64,000 nucleotides of DNA from GCA-2720975 sp964469565. GTDB lineage: Bacteria > Planctomycetota > UBA1135 > GCA-002686595. The translations under genes were made by a program, and so were the position numbers. Positions 53,617 to 63,076 of this stretch are shown one piece after another. Under the pieces are notes generated by a model. The model worked only from the letters and a program-made list of their open reading frames with translations. It was not told the origin of the DNA and did no database searches. The DNA is taken from the NCBI GenBank assembly GCA_964469565.1, contig CAYXZD010000001.1, forward strand, positions 558,001-622,000. The letters are read 5' to 3'. Positions within the stretch are counted from its first letter, which is position 1. Every line of letters starts with the position of its first letter.

Positions 53617-55312
53617 GTCCCTCATGCAGGCCATGCCACCTGGATTGCTGCTCATCCTAGGTGCAATCATCATCCCGCTGCTGAGCGGATCGGTCCGGTC
53701 GGGCTACATGCTGGCCCTACCCCTGGTCAGCCTTGCACACCTGCTGGCCTTGCCCAGCGAACACGTCGTCAATGCCGAGGCCTTTGGCTACGCTCTCCAA
53801 CCGGTGCGGATCGACTCCCTCTCGCGCATTTTTGGGTTGGTCTTTCACATAGCCGCGTTCTTGGGCGTGCTCTACGCATTACACGTCAAGGACACTGTGC
53901 AGCAGGTCAGCGCACTCATGTATGCCGGTGCCGGCATTTGCGCCGCCCTGGCCGGGGATCTGATTACCCTGTTCGTCTATTGGGAATTGACGGCAATCGT
54001 ATCGGTGTTTCTCGTCTGGGCCACCCGCACCGAACGGGCCATGCAGGCAGGCATGCGCTACTTGGTCATCCAAGTGGGCTCAGGGGTTCTGCTCCTGGCA
54101 GGCACCCTCCTGCACTACGCCGACACAGGATCCCTTGCCTTTGAGCACATGGGTCTCGTCAGCCCCGGCACAACGCTGATTTTCATTGCCTTTGGAATCA
54201 AGGCGGCCTTCCCGGGTCTGCACAACTGGTTACAAGATGCCTACCCGGCCAGCACTCCCACTGGCACGGTCTTCCTCTCCGCCTTCACCACCAAGTTGGC
54301 GATCTACGCCCTCGCGCGCGGATTCGCGGGCACGGACATCTTGATTCCAATCGGGGCTGTCATGACGGCCTTTCCGATTTTCTACGCGGTCCTAGAAAAC
54401 GACCTACGCCGCGTGCTGGCCTACAGTCTGAACAACCAACTGGGATTCATGGTCGTTGGTGTGGGCATCGGTACCGAACTGGCTCTCAATGGAACGGCCG
54501 CGCACGCATTCGCTCACATCCTCTACAAGTCACTCCTGTTCATGAGCATGGGTGCTGTCCTGCATCGCACTGGAACGACCAAGGCCACAGAATTAGGCGG
54601 CTTATACAAGTCCATGCCCTGGACAACGTTCTTCTGCCTCATTGGCGCAGCGGCCATCTCCGCCTTCCCCCTGTTTAGTGGGTTTGTCTCCAAGTCCATG
54701 ATCCTTGCTGCGGCGGTCCATGAGCATCACACCGGCGCGTTCCTCGTACTGCTCTTTGCCTCGGCAGGAGTCCTTCATCACTCGGGGATCAAGATTCCGT
54801 TCTATGCGTTCTTTGGACACGACAGTGGTAAGCGCCCTAAGGAAGCTCCACTCAACATGCTGCTCGCCATGGCAGGTGCAGCACTCCTTTGCGTAGGCCT
54901 CGGGATCTGGTACGAGCCGCTCTACAGCCTACTGCCCTACGCAACCGACTTCGTACCCTACGATGCTACGCACATCGTAACTCAGTTGCAGCTGCTCCTC
55001 TTTGCCTTGCTGGCCTTCATCTTCATGTACAAGAAGGGATTGGAGCCGCCCGAGCTCCCCTCAGTCAATTTGGACACTGACTGGTTCTACCGTAAGCTCG
55101 GCAAGCGGCTGCTCCTCGGGATGGGCCGCGGGATTGAAGGTGTGTGGTCCACACTCACTCAAGCGGGAATCGGTGCGGCCGTTGGGATCGGCGGCCAATT
55201 GGCCCGAGTTCACTCCCCAGGCGGGCCGATGGGCGAGCCCATGCCTTCAGGACGAGCGGCCCTCTGGAGTGCTGTAATCCTTGTGCTGTTCTTGATCCTC
55301 ACCCTGCTCTGA
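53609..55312 (+). CDS. Third antiporter-like Mrp subunit (Na+/H+ antiporter subunit D family)
   Basis: 567 residues, about 15 helices. Conserved channel residues in LFVYWELTAIVSVFLVWATR (Glu) and GIKAAFPGLHNWLQDAYPAS (Lys), plus RRVLAYSLNNQLGFMVVG. The C-terminal region ends in a further helix after VHSPGGPMGEPMPSG. Last gene of the operon; five bases before the kinase/aminotransferase fusion, which may be read through. Confidence 0.9.
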   Translation: MIESLMQAMPPGLLLILGAIIIPLLSGSVRSGYMLALPLVSLAHLLALPSEHVVNAEAFGYALQPVRIDSLSRIFGLVFHIAAFLGVLYALHVKDTVQQVSALMYAGAGICAALAGDLITLFVYWELTAIVSVFLVWATRTERAMQAGMRYLVIQVGSGVLLLAGTLLHYADTGSLAFEHMGLVSPGTTLIFIAFGIKAAFPGLHNWLQDAYPASTPTGTVFLSAFTTKLAIYALARGFAGTDILIPIGAVMTAFPIFYAVLENDLRRVLAYSLNNQLGFMVVGVGIGTELALNGTAAHAFAHILYKSLLFMSMGAVLHRTGTTKATELGGLYKSMPWTTFFCLIGAAAISAFPLFSGFVSKSMILAAAVHEHHTGAFLVLLFASAGVLHHSGIKIPFYAFFGHDSGKRPKEAPLNMLLAMAGAALLCVGLGIWYEPLYSLLPYATDFVPYDATHIVTQLQLLLFALLAFIFMYKKGLEPPELPSVNLDTDWFYRKLGKRLLLGMGRGIEGVWSTLTQAGIGAAVGIGGQLARVHSPGGPMGEPMPSGRAALWSAVILVLFLILTLL

Positions 55313-55316
55313 TCGG

Positions 55317-57803
55317 GTGATGAACAATCGGACGTCCGCCAGAATGCCAAGCCCTTCGGGGTCTGTGTGCGCGGGCCAGGCACCCATCGGGAACGTAGCG
55401 TCTCCACAACTTGATCTGCAGGAGGCTGCGGGGCTACTGGAGGACCTCTATGGCATGGATGGCGTCATCACTGAACTGCCGAGCCATTCAGACCGAAACT
55501 TCCGCATCGATGCGGGAGCCCTCGGCAGATTCGTGTTCAAAGTGGCCCATGCAGATCAGGACGAACAGCGCCTCCAGACTGAGAACCAGGCTCTACTCCA
55601 CCTGAGTTCAGAACTGCCCGGGGTGAGCCCCGAATTGGTCCCCACGATTGAAGGCCGCATAGCCTCCCAGCAAACACTCACCGCTGGCACTCGGCATTGG
55701 GTACGGCTCATCACCCTCCTCGATGGCGAGGTGATGGCATCGGTAGAACCCCTCTCCGTGAATGGCCTGCAGTCCTTCGGGCACCTCCTCGGATCCGTGA
55801 GCTCGGCCCTTGGGGAACTCCCACTAGCGCCAGCCTACCCGCCACATCGTTGGGATCTCTCCGAGGCCGAGTGGACCGTGCCACACCTTGCTTCTGCAGC
55901 GAGCTCTGCCCCCTCAGCCCTAGCCGCTCACGGTCTCCTCGAATGTGCACGACGGTTCGTAGCCGACGGTTTGCCACGTCTCGGTGCACTTCCTCAGACC
56001 CTGCTGCATGGAGACGCCAACGACCACAATGTTCTATGCCAGGAAGGCCGCGCCACAGGACTCATTGACTTCGGCGATATCACCCAAGGCGCTCGAATAC
56101 TCGACCTCGCGATTGCCTGCGCCTACGGAGTATTTCGCCAGGCCGATCCCCTCCATGCCATTGGATCCCTGAGTGCTGGTTTTCACCAAAGTGCCCCCCT
56201 CACCCGGGCAGAACTAGAAGCTCTGCTTCCATGTGTGGGGATGCGCCTCGTGCAGAGCGTTGTGATCTCCCATTTAGGCGGTGCCGACGAGTCCACGGAT
56301 AGCTACCGGCGCTGCAGTGAAGCTCCAGCCTGGCATGCCCTAGCTGAATTGGGCCAGTGGAGCCCCAAGTCAGTTCTCGGGCACATCACTTCAGCCTGTT
56401 CCCTCCCCATCCACGTGCAAGCCGATGCTGATCCCGAGGGTGAACTGAGCGTCGAAGGGATTCAGTCCCTGCGGCACACTCATCTCGGGCCCAGTCTCTC
56501 TACGGCCTACACCACCCCACTTCTGATCCAACGAGGCCAAGGAGCCTACCTCTTCGACGAACTCAATCGGCCCTACCTCGACTGTGTCAATAATGTCTGT
56601 CATGTGGGGCACTGCCATCCTGGGCCCCAGCGCGCGGCGGCTGAACAGTCCAGAATACTCAACACGAATACACGCTACCTGCACCCGAACCTAGTGCGGC
56701 TTGCCGAGCGACTCAGTGCCCTCATGCCCGACCCGCTAAGTGTCTGTTTTTTCGTCAACTCGGGCAGTGAGGCCGGCGAATTGGCTCTGCGAATGGCCCG
56801 TGCTGCGACGGGACGCAGGGGTGTGCTCAGCGTGGAGGGGGGCTATCACGGCAACACCACCAGCATGGTCGACATCTCCCACTACAAACACAACGGCCCC
56901 GGGGGCACAGGACCGCCAGACTGGGTATCCACGATTCCCCTACCCGATCCGTTTCGTGGCCCCTATGCCGGACCCCACAGTGCTGACCGCTACGCGATGC
57001 ACATCCGTGAGGCCAGCCAGCGACTCCAGAACCAAGGCCACGAACCAGCAGCGTTCTTCGCCGAACCCTTGATCGGGTGCGGGGGACAGATTGTTCCGCC
57101 TCAAGGCTGGCTCGCCGCTTGCTATCGGGAGGCCCGGAAAGTGGGAGCCCTGTGCGTCGCCGATGAAGTGCAAGTGGGCTTGGGCCGGGTGGGTTCTCAC
57201 TGGTGGGCCTTTGAACAGGCTGGCGCCAGCCCCGACATCGTTACCCTTGGCAAGCCCATGGGCAATGGTCATCCCATCGCTGCCGTCGTCACGACACCTG
57301 AAGTCGCCCAGGCATTTTCAACCGGAATGGAGTACTTCAACACGTTTGGCGGCAACCCTGTTTCTTGCGCCACTGCCCTCGCTGTCCTCGATGTCATCGA
57401 ACAAGAAGGGCTGCGCGAGCAGGCGGCCAACACAGGGGCCCGCTTGCTGTCGGAGTTGCGCTCATTGGCCCAACAGGTACCCGCCATGGGCAGCGTGCGA
57501 GGATTGGGACTGTACATCGGAATTGAATGGGTCATTCCCACCGAGCCGGGCTCAGACCAGGGGCCTAGGCCCTCAGATCACTCGAAAGCGCAAACCTGCG
57601 GGGCAGCGCCCCCCCCACCTGACCCAAGGGGTGCAGCCGAACTCGTTGAACTGCTGCGTGATCGTGGGATCCTTCTCAGTACGGATGGCCCCCACAACAA
57701 CGTCCTCAAGATAAAACCACCCCTGTGCTTTGGGCCATTAGAAGTGGATCTTCTGATTTCCAATCTGCGGCAAGTGCTCCTGAGGGAGAGGTGCGATTCA
57801 TGA
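55317..57803 (+). CDS. APH-type kinase fused to class III aminotransferase-fold phospho-lyase
   Basis: 828 residues. Residues about 30-370 are an aminoglycoside-phosphotransferase-type kinase with catalytic loop LLHGDANDHNVL and LIDFGD. Residues about 390-820 are a PLP class III fold enzyme: NNVCHVGHCHP, FFVNSGSEAGELALRMARA, VADEVQVGLGRVG, and the PLP Lys in TLGKPMGNGHPIAAV (about 645). Human counterparts are separate proteins: hydroxylysine kinase and the phospho-lyases for phosphohydroxylysine or phosphoethanolamine. A kinase followed by phospho-lyase on an amino alcohol or hydroxylysine is therefore inferred. A ~30-residue Pro-rich insert lies near residue 745. Overlaps the next gene (ATGA). 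Confidence 0.87.
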   Translation: MMNNRTSARMPSPSGSVCAGQAPIGNVASPQLDLQEAAGLLEDLYGMDGVITELPSHSDRNFRIDAGALGRFVFKVAHADQDEQRLQTENQALLHLSSELPGVSPELVPTIEGRIASQQTLTAGTRHWVRLITLLDGEVMASVEPLSVNGLQSFGHLLGSVSSALGELPLAPAYPPHRWDLSEAEWTVPHLASAASSAPSALAAHGLLECARRFVADGLPRLGALPQTLLHGDANDHNVLCQEGRATGLIDFGDITQGARILDLAIACAYGVFRQADPLHAIGSLSAGFHQSAPLTRAELEALLPCVGMRLVQSVVISHLGGADESTDSYRRCSEAPAWHALAELGQWSPKSVLGHITSACSLPIHVQADADPEGELSVEGIQSLRHTHLGPSLSTAYTTPLLIQRGQGAYLFDELNRPYLDCVNNVCHVGHCHPGPQRAAAEQSRILNTNTRYLHPNLVRLAERLSALMPDPLSVCFFVNSGSEAGELALRMARAATGRRGVLSVEGGYHGNTTSMVDISHYKHNGPGGTGPPDWVSTIPLPDPFRGPYAGPHSADRYAMHIREASQRLQNQGHEPAAFFAEPLIGCGGQIVPPQGWLAACYREARKVGALCVADEVQVGLGRVGSHWWAFEQAGASPDIVTLGKPMGNGHPIAAVVTTPEVAQAFSTGMEYFNTFGGNPVSCATALAVLDVIEQEGLREQAANTGARLLSELRSLAQQVPAMGSVRGLGLYIGIEWVIPTEPGSDQGPRPSDHSKAQTCGAAPPPPDPRGAAELVELLRDRGILLSTDGPHNNVLKIKPPLCFGPLEVDLLISNLRQVLLRERCDS

Positions 57804-59392
57804 GGGCCCCTCCCCGCTGGCTCTGGATACTGAGTGTCATCTTCTGCGCCTGTTTGCTGTGGCTGCGAAACTCTGATGCCTTTGGCGACCAGGGATTGCG
57901 CAATGTGGCCAGCTTCTTCAGCGTGTTGATCCCCACGCTCATCCTTTGGCTGTGGCTTCTGCGTGGGGCGAACCTACCCAGAATCTTGAAGCGCTGGCTC
58001 TTTCTTTGCCCCTGCATCGGCTTGCTGACAGCGGCCGCGCTCCTCGAGTTTCACGGATTCACAGGGTTCATGATTCCTCGGCTCTCCTGGCGCTTTGCTT
58101 CCACAGATTCAGATGAAGGACCTTCATCCAGTCAGGTCCAAGTTCCTCAGGCCTTAGATATCAAACCGCGGGAAACAGACTACCCGGGTTTTCTTGGCAG
58201 CGAGCGTGATGGCCGTTCCGACGCCCTGCCACTCGCTGCGAGCTGGGAACATCAGGCGCCAACGTTGCTCTGGCGCCAACCCGTGGGTCTGGGCTGGTCC
58301 GGTTTTGCGATTCAGGGTGAGGTGGCAGTCACCATGGAGGAAAGGGGTTCGCAAACCGGCCTCTATGCCTACCACTTACTCACGGGCAAGCCGCTGTGGT
58401 CCCATGAGTGGCCTGCCACCTTCCAACAGGTTTTGGCCGGCCCCGGACCCCGCTGCACACCCACACTGCAAGACGGTCGTGTGTTTGGCCAAGATGCTCA
58501 CGGGCGAATTGAGTGCGTAAGCCTCACCGACGGCCAACCCCTCTGGTCCCGCAATTTACTCGAGGAACACGGTGTCACCTTGGCTCGCGAATCCGAGTTA
58601 GTGCTCTACGGTCGCAGTGCCTCGCCCCTTGGGATGGGGAATCTGCTGGTGGTCCCTTCGGGCGGAGACCCCGAGACGAAACTGGTGGGCATCACGGCCT
58701 TCGACACCCACACTGGAGCAACTGTCTGGGAGAGCCCGCCCCGCCAGCAAAGCTACGCATCCCCTGCGTTCGCCCACCTCGCCGGCCGAGACCAAGTTCT
58801 CGTCGTCAACGAAGGTTCCGTCACGGGCCACGACCCCACAAACGGCGAGCTGCTGTGGGAGTATCCTTGGCCCAGCCACAGTTCCGAGGCAGCAGCCGCC
58901 TCGCAACCGGTTCCCCTGCCGCCCGACAGTGTTCTCTGCTCGAAGGGCTACGGCATGGGCTGCCTGCGCATCCGGCTCGTGCCTGATGGGGAATCAGGAT
59001 TCCAAGTCGAGCCCCAGTGGCATGAACGGCGCGTTCTCCGCACAAAGCTCACGAACATGGTGTTGCATGAGGGCCACGCTTATGGCCTCTCCGACGGAAT
59101 CTTGGAGTGCGTCAACTTGGAGTCCGGTCGGCGGGTCTGGAAGGGGGGCCGTTATGGTCACGGGCAAGTCCTCCTCGCCAGAGATCTCTTGTTGGTTCAA
59201 ACAGAGGATGGCCAGATCATCCTGCGCAGAGCGAGCCCCCTGGCCACCCCCGACAGCCCCGAAGGTGAGTTGGGACGTATCGATGCACTGACTGGCAAGG
59301 CATGGAACCACATGGCCCTGGCAGGGGATGTGCTGTTAGTACGCTCGGACCTAGAAGCCAGTGCTTGGCGACTCCCCCTTCAAGGCCAATAG
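57800..59392 (+). CDS. Membrane-anchored PQQ-like beta-propeller protein
   Basis: 530 residues from the ATG at 57800, preceded by GGGAGAGG and overlapping the previous stop. Three N-terminal helices (WLWILSVIFCACLLWL, FSVLIPTLILWLWLL, LCPCIGLLTAAALL). From about residue 125 the protein is a quinoprotein-like propeller with repeats such as LYAYHLLTGKPLWSHEW, RIECVSLTDGQPLWS, VTGHDPTNGELLWEYPW and ILECVNLESGRRVWKGG. Planctomycetes encode many such proteins. Whether it binds PQQ or only uses the fold cannot be told. Confidence 0.85.
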   Translation: MRAPPRWLWILSVIFCACLLWLRNSDAFGDQGLRNVASFFSVLIPTLILWLWLLRGANLPRILKRWLFLCPCIGLLTAAALLEFHGFTGFMIPRLSWRFASTDSDEGPSSSQVQVPQALDIKPRETDYPGFLGSERDGRSDALPLAASWEHQAPTLLWRQPVGLGWSGFAIQGEVAVTMEERGSQTGLYAYHLLTGKPLWSHEWPATFQQVLAGPGPRCTPTLQDGRVFGQDAHGRIECVSLTDGQPLWSRNLLEEHGVTLARESELVLYGRSASPLGMGNLLVVPSGGDPETKLVGITAFDTHTGATVWESPPRQQSYASPAFAHLAGRDQVLVVNEGSVTGHDPTNGELLWEYPWPSHSSEAAAASQPVPLPPDSVLCSKGYGMGCLRIRLVPDGESGFQVEPQWHERRVLRTKLTNMVLHEGHAYGLSDGILECVNLESGRRVWKGGRYGHGQVLLARDLLLVQTEDGQIILRRASPLATPDSPEGELGRIDALTGKAWNHMALAGDVLLVRSDLEASAWRLPLQGQ

Positions 59393-59397
59393 CTTTA

Positions 59398-59430
59398 TCG
59401 GGAATCGGTCGGGCGACGATTCAGTCCCGA
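59398..59430. terminator. Hairpin between convergent genes
   Basis: TCGGGA (59398-59403) with TCCCGA (59425-59430), and AATCG with CGATT inside, form a two-part stem in the 52-base gap between convergent genes. No U-run, so a possible bidirectional terminator only. Confidence 0.4.
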
Positions 59431-59444
59431 CAGGTAAACGGCAC

Positions 59445-60626
59445 TCATGCATCGGCGCAGCCAATGGCCTGGGCCAAATCGCCCTGAAGATCTCGCACGT
59501 CCTCAAGACCCACTGACAGACGCACGAGGTCCGGTCCAATCCCCGCGGCCGCCCGGTCTTCGGGGCTTAGCACCGCATGGGACGAAAAAGCAGGCAGGGC
59601 AACAAGGCTCTCGACCCCGCCCAAGCTCGGTGCGTGAGCAGGAATACGCAGTGACTTCACTAGGGTTCGGGCTGCCTCTTCCCCACCGCGCAACTCAAAG
59701 GAAAACAGGGCACCCCCATTGCGCAGGTATTGGCAACAGCGCCCGTAGCTTTCATGGTTCTTGAGTCCCGCATGGTGGACGCGCGCGACGGACGGGTGAG
59801 CATCCAAGAATATTGCTAGAGCCAGAGCCGTCGCACACTGCCGTTCCATGCGAACTTCGAGCGTCTTGAGCCCCCGGGTCAGCAAGAAGCATGCATGAGG
59901 ATCAAGGCAAGAACCCATGCGCGTCAACTGCATGGATACCGCAGACACGCGCTCTGCGTCTCCCATCACCGCGCCAGCCAGCAAATCAGAATGGCCATTG
60001 AGATACTTGGTGGCACTGTGAATGGACAAGTCGAATCCCTGCTCAATCGGGCGGAAGATCCAGGGACTCGCGAGGGTGTTGTCAATCATGCTGACGAGCT
60101 GGTGTTCGCGTGCAAAAGCAACAATGGCCGACAAATCGGGGATCTGGCAGAGTGGGTTCGTCAAGGTCTCCACGTAAACGGCGCGGGTGTTTGCCCGGAG
60201 CTGATCTTTCCACTGGGTTGGGTCACAAGGGTCGATCGCAGTGGCCTCGATGCCCAGTCCTGCCAACACTGTGTGCACCCAATCGTGGGTTCCACCGTAG
60301 AGTTGAGATCCGATCAAGAGATGATCCCCCGGATTCAGTACCGACAACAAGCTTGCGCTGATCGCGGCCATGCCGCTTGCACAGACTACCGCCTGCTCCG
60401 CCCCTGCAAGACTTGCGAGACGTGCATGCAATTCAAGGTGATTGGGTGTGTTGTGCAGTCGCACATACCCCATTCCCTCCAGGCTGGGGGGGCTACCATC
60501 AGGAAGGGGCAGCGTGCTCATCGCGCTCTGAAAGATGGGCGTGATGACCGAATTCCCAAGGCGCGGGTCGGCCGCTCCTGCATGAATCAGCCGTGTGGCA
60601 AGGTGAGTATCTGGAGGAAGGGACAT
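59445..60626 (-). CDS. Cystathionine gamma-synthase/lyase family PLP enzyme
   Basis: 393 residues, Cys/Met metabolism PLP family (PF01053). Shows GAEQAVVCASGMAAISASLL, YVETLTNPLCQIPDL, SMIDNTLASPW, the PLP Lys in SIHSATKYLNGHSDLLAG (about 209), and the C-terminal SLGGVESLVALPAFSSHA ... VRLSVGLEDVRDL. Members make or break cystathionine or use O-acyl-homoserine; methionine gamma-lyase is also in the family. The exact reaction cannot be decided here and no sulfur genes are adjacent. Confidence 0.9.
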   Translation of the reverse strand: MSLPPDTHLATRLIHAGAADPRLGNSVITPIFQSAMSTLPLPDGSPPSLEGMGYVRLHNTPNHLELHARLASLAGAEQAVVCASGMAAISASLLSVLNPGDHLLIGSQLYGGTHDWVHTVLAGLGIEATAIDPCDPTQWKDQLRANTRAVYVETLTNPLCQIPDLSAIVAFAREHQLVSMIDNTLASPWIFRPIEQGFDLSIHSATKYLNGHSDLLAGAVMGDAERVSAVSMQLTRMGSCLDPHACFLLTRGLKTLEVRMERQCATALALAIFLDAHPSVARVHHAGLKNHESYGRCCQYLRNGGALFSFELRGGEEAARTLVKSLRIPAHAPSLGGVESLVALPAFSSHAVLSPEDRAAAGIGPDLVRLSVGLEDVRDLQGDLAQAIGCADA

Positions 60627-60730
60627 GGGGATATTGAGTGGGCGGGCGGCCCGTTCGGCCGATCCCTATATGGACAATTGGGATCCGTGAATTGCGCGCC
60701 CCCATGGTAGTCTGCACACTGGTGCGCTCC

Positions 60731-63076
60731 ATGCCTTCCCGCCCAAAGCCTCGTCGATTCGCTCCGCTCCTGTTCATGATCGTGCTGGCGTGTTCCCCGG
60801 CGCCTCCCCACCAGGGGACCGAGGAAGGCGCGGACAAAATCACAGTTCCGACCCCAGAGATCCCACCACGGCTGGGGCCGACGACCCCCGAACCCACCCG
60901 CCCAGCCCCAGCAACCCAAACTCCAACCCCTAGGGGCATTCGCCTCCACGCACGAACTGAGTTCAAGGTACCTGGGAAACCTGAATGGGTGTGTGCTGCC
61001 GATCTCAATAGGGATGGCCATGACGACCTCCTAGCCACTGCCCAGGCTCCGGGGGCAGTGCACATGTTCCTCGGCTCTAGGAACGGTTTGTTGACCCGCC
61101 CCATCACCCAGGCCATCGGGTCCTACCCGCTGCGCCCCATGGTGGTAAATACTGCCGCTGACCAGCCCCCCGTACTTGCGATTCCCCTGCGGGGAACACC
61201 CGGCCTGCTATGGCTCGACCCTACCGCACCCGAGGGAGAACGCCAGGTCGCCCACATGGATCTGCCGTCCTGCCCTCGCGCAGCCGTTGCGGCCGACATT
61301 GACGGGGATGGCTCCAGTGAAATCCTGCTCGCCCTTGATGGCCCCGAGCTCGTCCTTGTTCAAGGCCACAGCATCGTGCAGTCCCTGGCGCTAGAAGCGG
61401 AACTACCCCGCTGCCTTGCCCTCACTCCCCAGGCCGCTTTTGTGGGGAGTCAGAGTATGCGCAGCGTCGATCGATTCGCCATTCAAGATGGGCGGCTGAC
61501 GCCGGGGCCCACTACGTTTATGGTCGGGGGAATCCCACGCGCACTGCAACTGGCCGATGTCGACGGCGACGGGGATAGCGAGCTGGTGGTGGCGGCAGGA
61601 GACCACGAGGTTCGAGTACTGGGCTTGACGACTCCTGGCGGCCCCCTCGCGCTCAATCCCCAACACCCAGCGCGAACTCTCCAACTCACCTCAGCCATTC
61701 CAATCGACCTGCTGGCGAACGCCCACGCAGGAGAGCTTGGATCCCACGGAGTCGATCGTCCCCCTGGGGGTGAGATGATCGCGATCAGTTATGCAACCAT
61801 GGTGTTTAGCCTCGTGGGGTTGGACCCGGAGGGCCAGTTACTCGTCCACGATCAGGGCTACGTCGGCCAGACCCCCACAAGTGCGACGTGGATCGATTTG
61901 GATGGTGATGACCTGCTCGATCTCGCGGTGGCCAACCGCGACGCCATGGCCGTCAGTCTGCTACACAGGGCCGGACCAGCATCGTATCACCAGGCCCAGC
62001 GTGTGCCCGTGCCCGGATTCCCCAGTGAACTAGCAGCGGGCGACCTCGATGGAGACGGTGCAGACGAGGTCTTGCTGGTGAGTGCCAAAGGCGAAAAACT
62101 CACGGTTCTAGAACGCAAGTCGGGTCCACTGCGGCCCTTGGTGGAGATAGGGACGGGCCCCGCGCCTCACGGGCTTCACGTTCACGATTTTGATGGGGAC
62201 GGCTTGCTCGATGCGGGCATTCTGACGACGGACACCCGCGGCTGCCACCTAGAGCGATTGTTCGGTGCGGGCGATGGGTCCCTTCATACCGACCCTCTAG
62301 CGCCACCCATAAAAGTGGGGATGGGCAACTGTGACTGGCTCATGGTTGACGTCGAAAGCGACGGGCGCGAGGAGTTACTCGTGCTCGTTCCCGAAGCCCA
62401 AGAATTGCACCTGTATCAGAGTACGGGCCGTGACACTCTAAGCAGAATCCACACCGAGTCCTTTGCCCTTTCCCCCGCCGCAATGGCTTGGCTCCCCAGT
62501 TCCGCAGCGGGGCCGGGAGAACTCGCCGTTTGCTTCGTGCAGAAGACCCAGGGAGTCCTCGTCGTGGGAAGGTTCACCGAGGATAACCGAGGGACCCTTA
62601 CGTTCACGGAGCGAGCAAGGCATGAGCTTACCATTGTTCCCCAACAGATCCGCGTTGCAGACGTGGACGGCAATGGTCACCAGGACTGCATCATCTTGGG
62701 CCTCGCCAGACCTGGAGGAACGGAGGGAAGGGTGCTACCGGTCATGCAACTCATGGCAAAGGGAGAGCTTCACCTACGACACTGGATGGTCCTTGAAACA
62801 TCGCATCTGCCCCGCGACCTGGAGGTCGCAGACCTCAATGGAGACGGCCTAGCAGAGGTCCTGGTGGCGAGCCAGCACGGCCATATCGTGGACCGCTGGA
62901 GCGGCATGCACAATCGAGCTGGCAGCTTCCGCTTCAAGCGCGAAGCGGGTATCGGCAGCGGCGTCGGGGTCATGGCAGTACAAGCCATCGATGGAGGCGG
63001 AGGAGACAATCCCGACTTGGCTGTGGCCGACGGCAATGCCAATCAAGTCAGCTTGATCCGAATTGTATCTCGCTAA
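60731..63076 (+). CDS. FG-GAP/VCBS repeat lipoprotein
   Basis: 781 residues from the ATG at 60731 (MPSRPKPRRFAPLLFMIVLAC). The signal ends in a lipobox-like VLAC, so it is probably lipid-anchored; an ATG at 60704 is an alternative. A Pro/Thr-rich linker (residues 30-75) leads to about ten FG-GAP-type calcium-binding repeats, for example DLNRDGHDDLL, DIDGDGSSEILL, DVDGDGDSELVV, DLDGDGADEVLL, DFDGDGLLDAGI and DLNGDGLAEVLV. These form an integrin-like propeller. No catalytic domain is present; adhesion or binding is the usual inference. Its stop overlaps the convergent gene by four bases. Confidence 0.88.
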   Translation: MPSRPKPRRFAPLLFMIVLACSPAPPHQGTEEGADKITVPTPEIPPRLGPTTPEPTRPAPATQTPTPRGIRLHARTEFKVPGKPEWVCAADLNRDGHDDLLATAQAPGAVHMFLGSRNGLLTRPITQAIGSYPLRPMVVNTAADQPPVLAIPLRGTPGLLWLDPTAPEGERQVAHMDLPSCPRAAVAADIDGDGSSEILLALDGPELVLVQGHSIVQSLALEAELPRCLALTPQAAFVGSQSMRSVDRFAIQDGRLTPGPTTFMVGGIPRALQLADVDGDGDSELVVAAGDHEVRVLGLTTPGGPLALNPQHPARTLQLTSAIPIDLLANAHAGELGSHGVDRPPGGEMIAISYATMVFSLVGLDPEGQLLVHDQGYVGQTPTSATWIDLDGDDLLDLAVANRDAMAVSLLHRAGPASYHQAQRVPVPGFPSELAAGDLDGDGADEVLLVSAKGEKLTVLERKSGPLRPLVEIGTGPAPHGLHVHDFDGDGLLDAGILTTDTRGCHLERLFGAGDGSLHTDPLAPPIKVGMGNCDWLMVDVESDGREELLVLVPEAQELHLYQSTGRDTLSRIHTESFALSPAAMAWLPSSAAGPGELAVCFVQKTQGVLVVGRFTEDNRGTLTFTERARHELTIVPQQIRVADVDGNGHQDCIILGLARPGGTEGRVLPVMQLMAKGELHLRHWMVLETSHLPRDLEVADLNGDGLAEVLVASQHGHIVDRWSGMHNRAGSFRFKREAGIGSGVGVMAVQAIDGGGGDNPDLAVADGNANQVSLIRIVSR

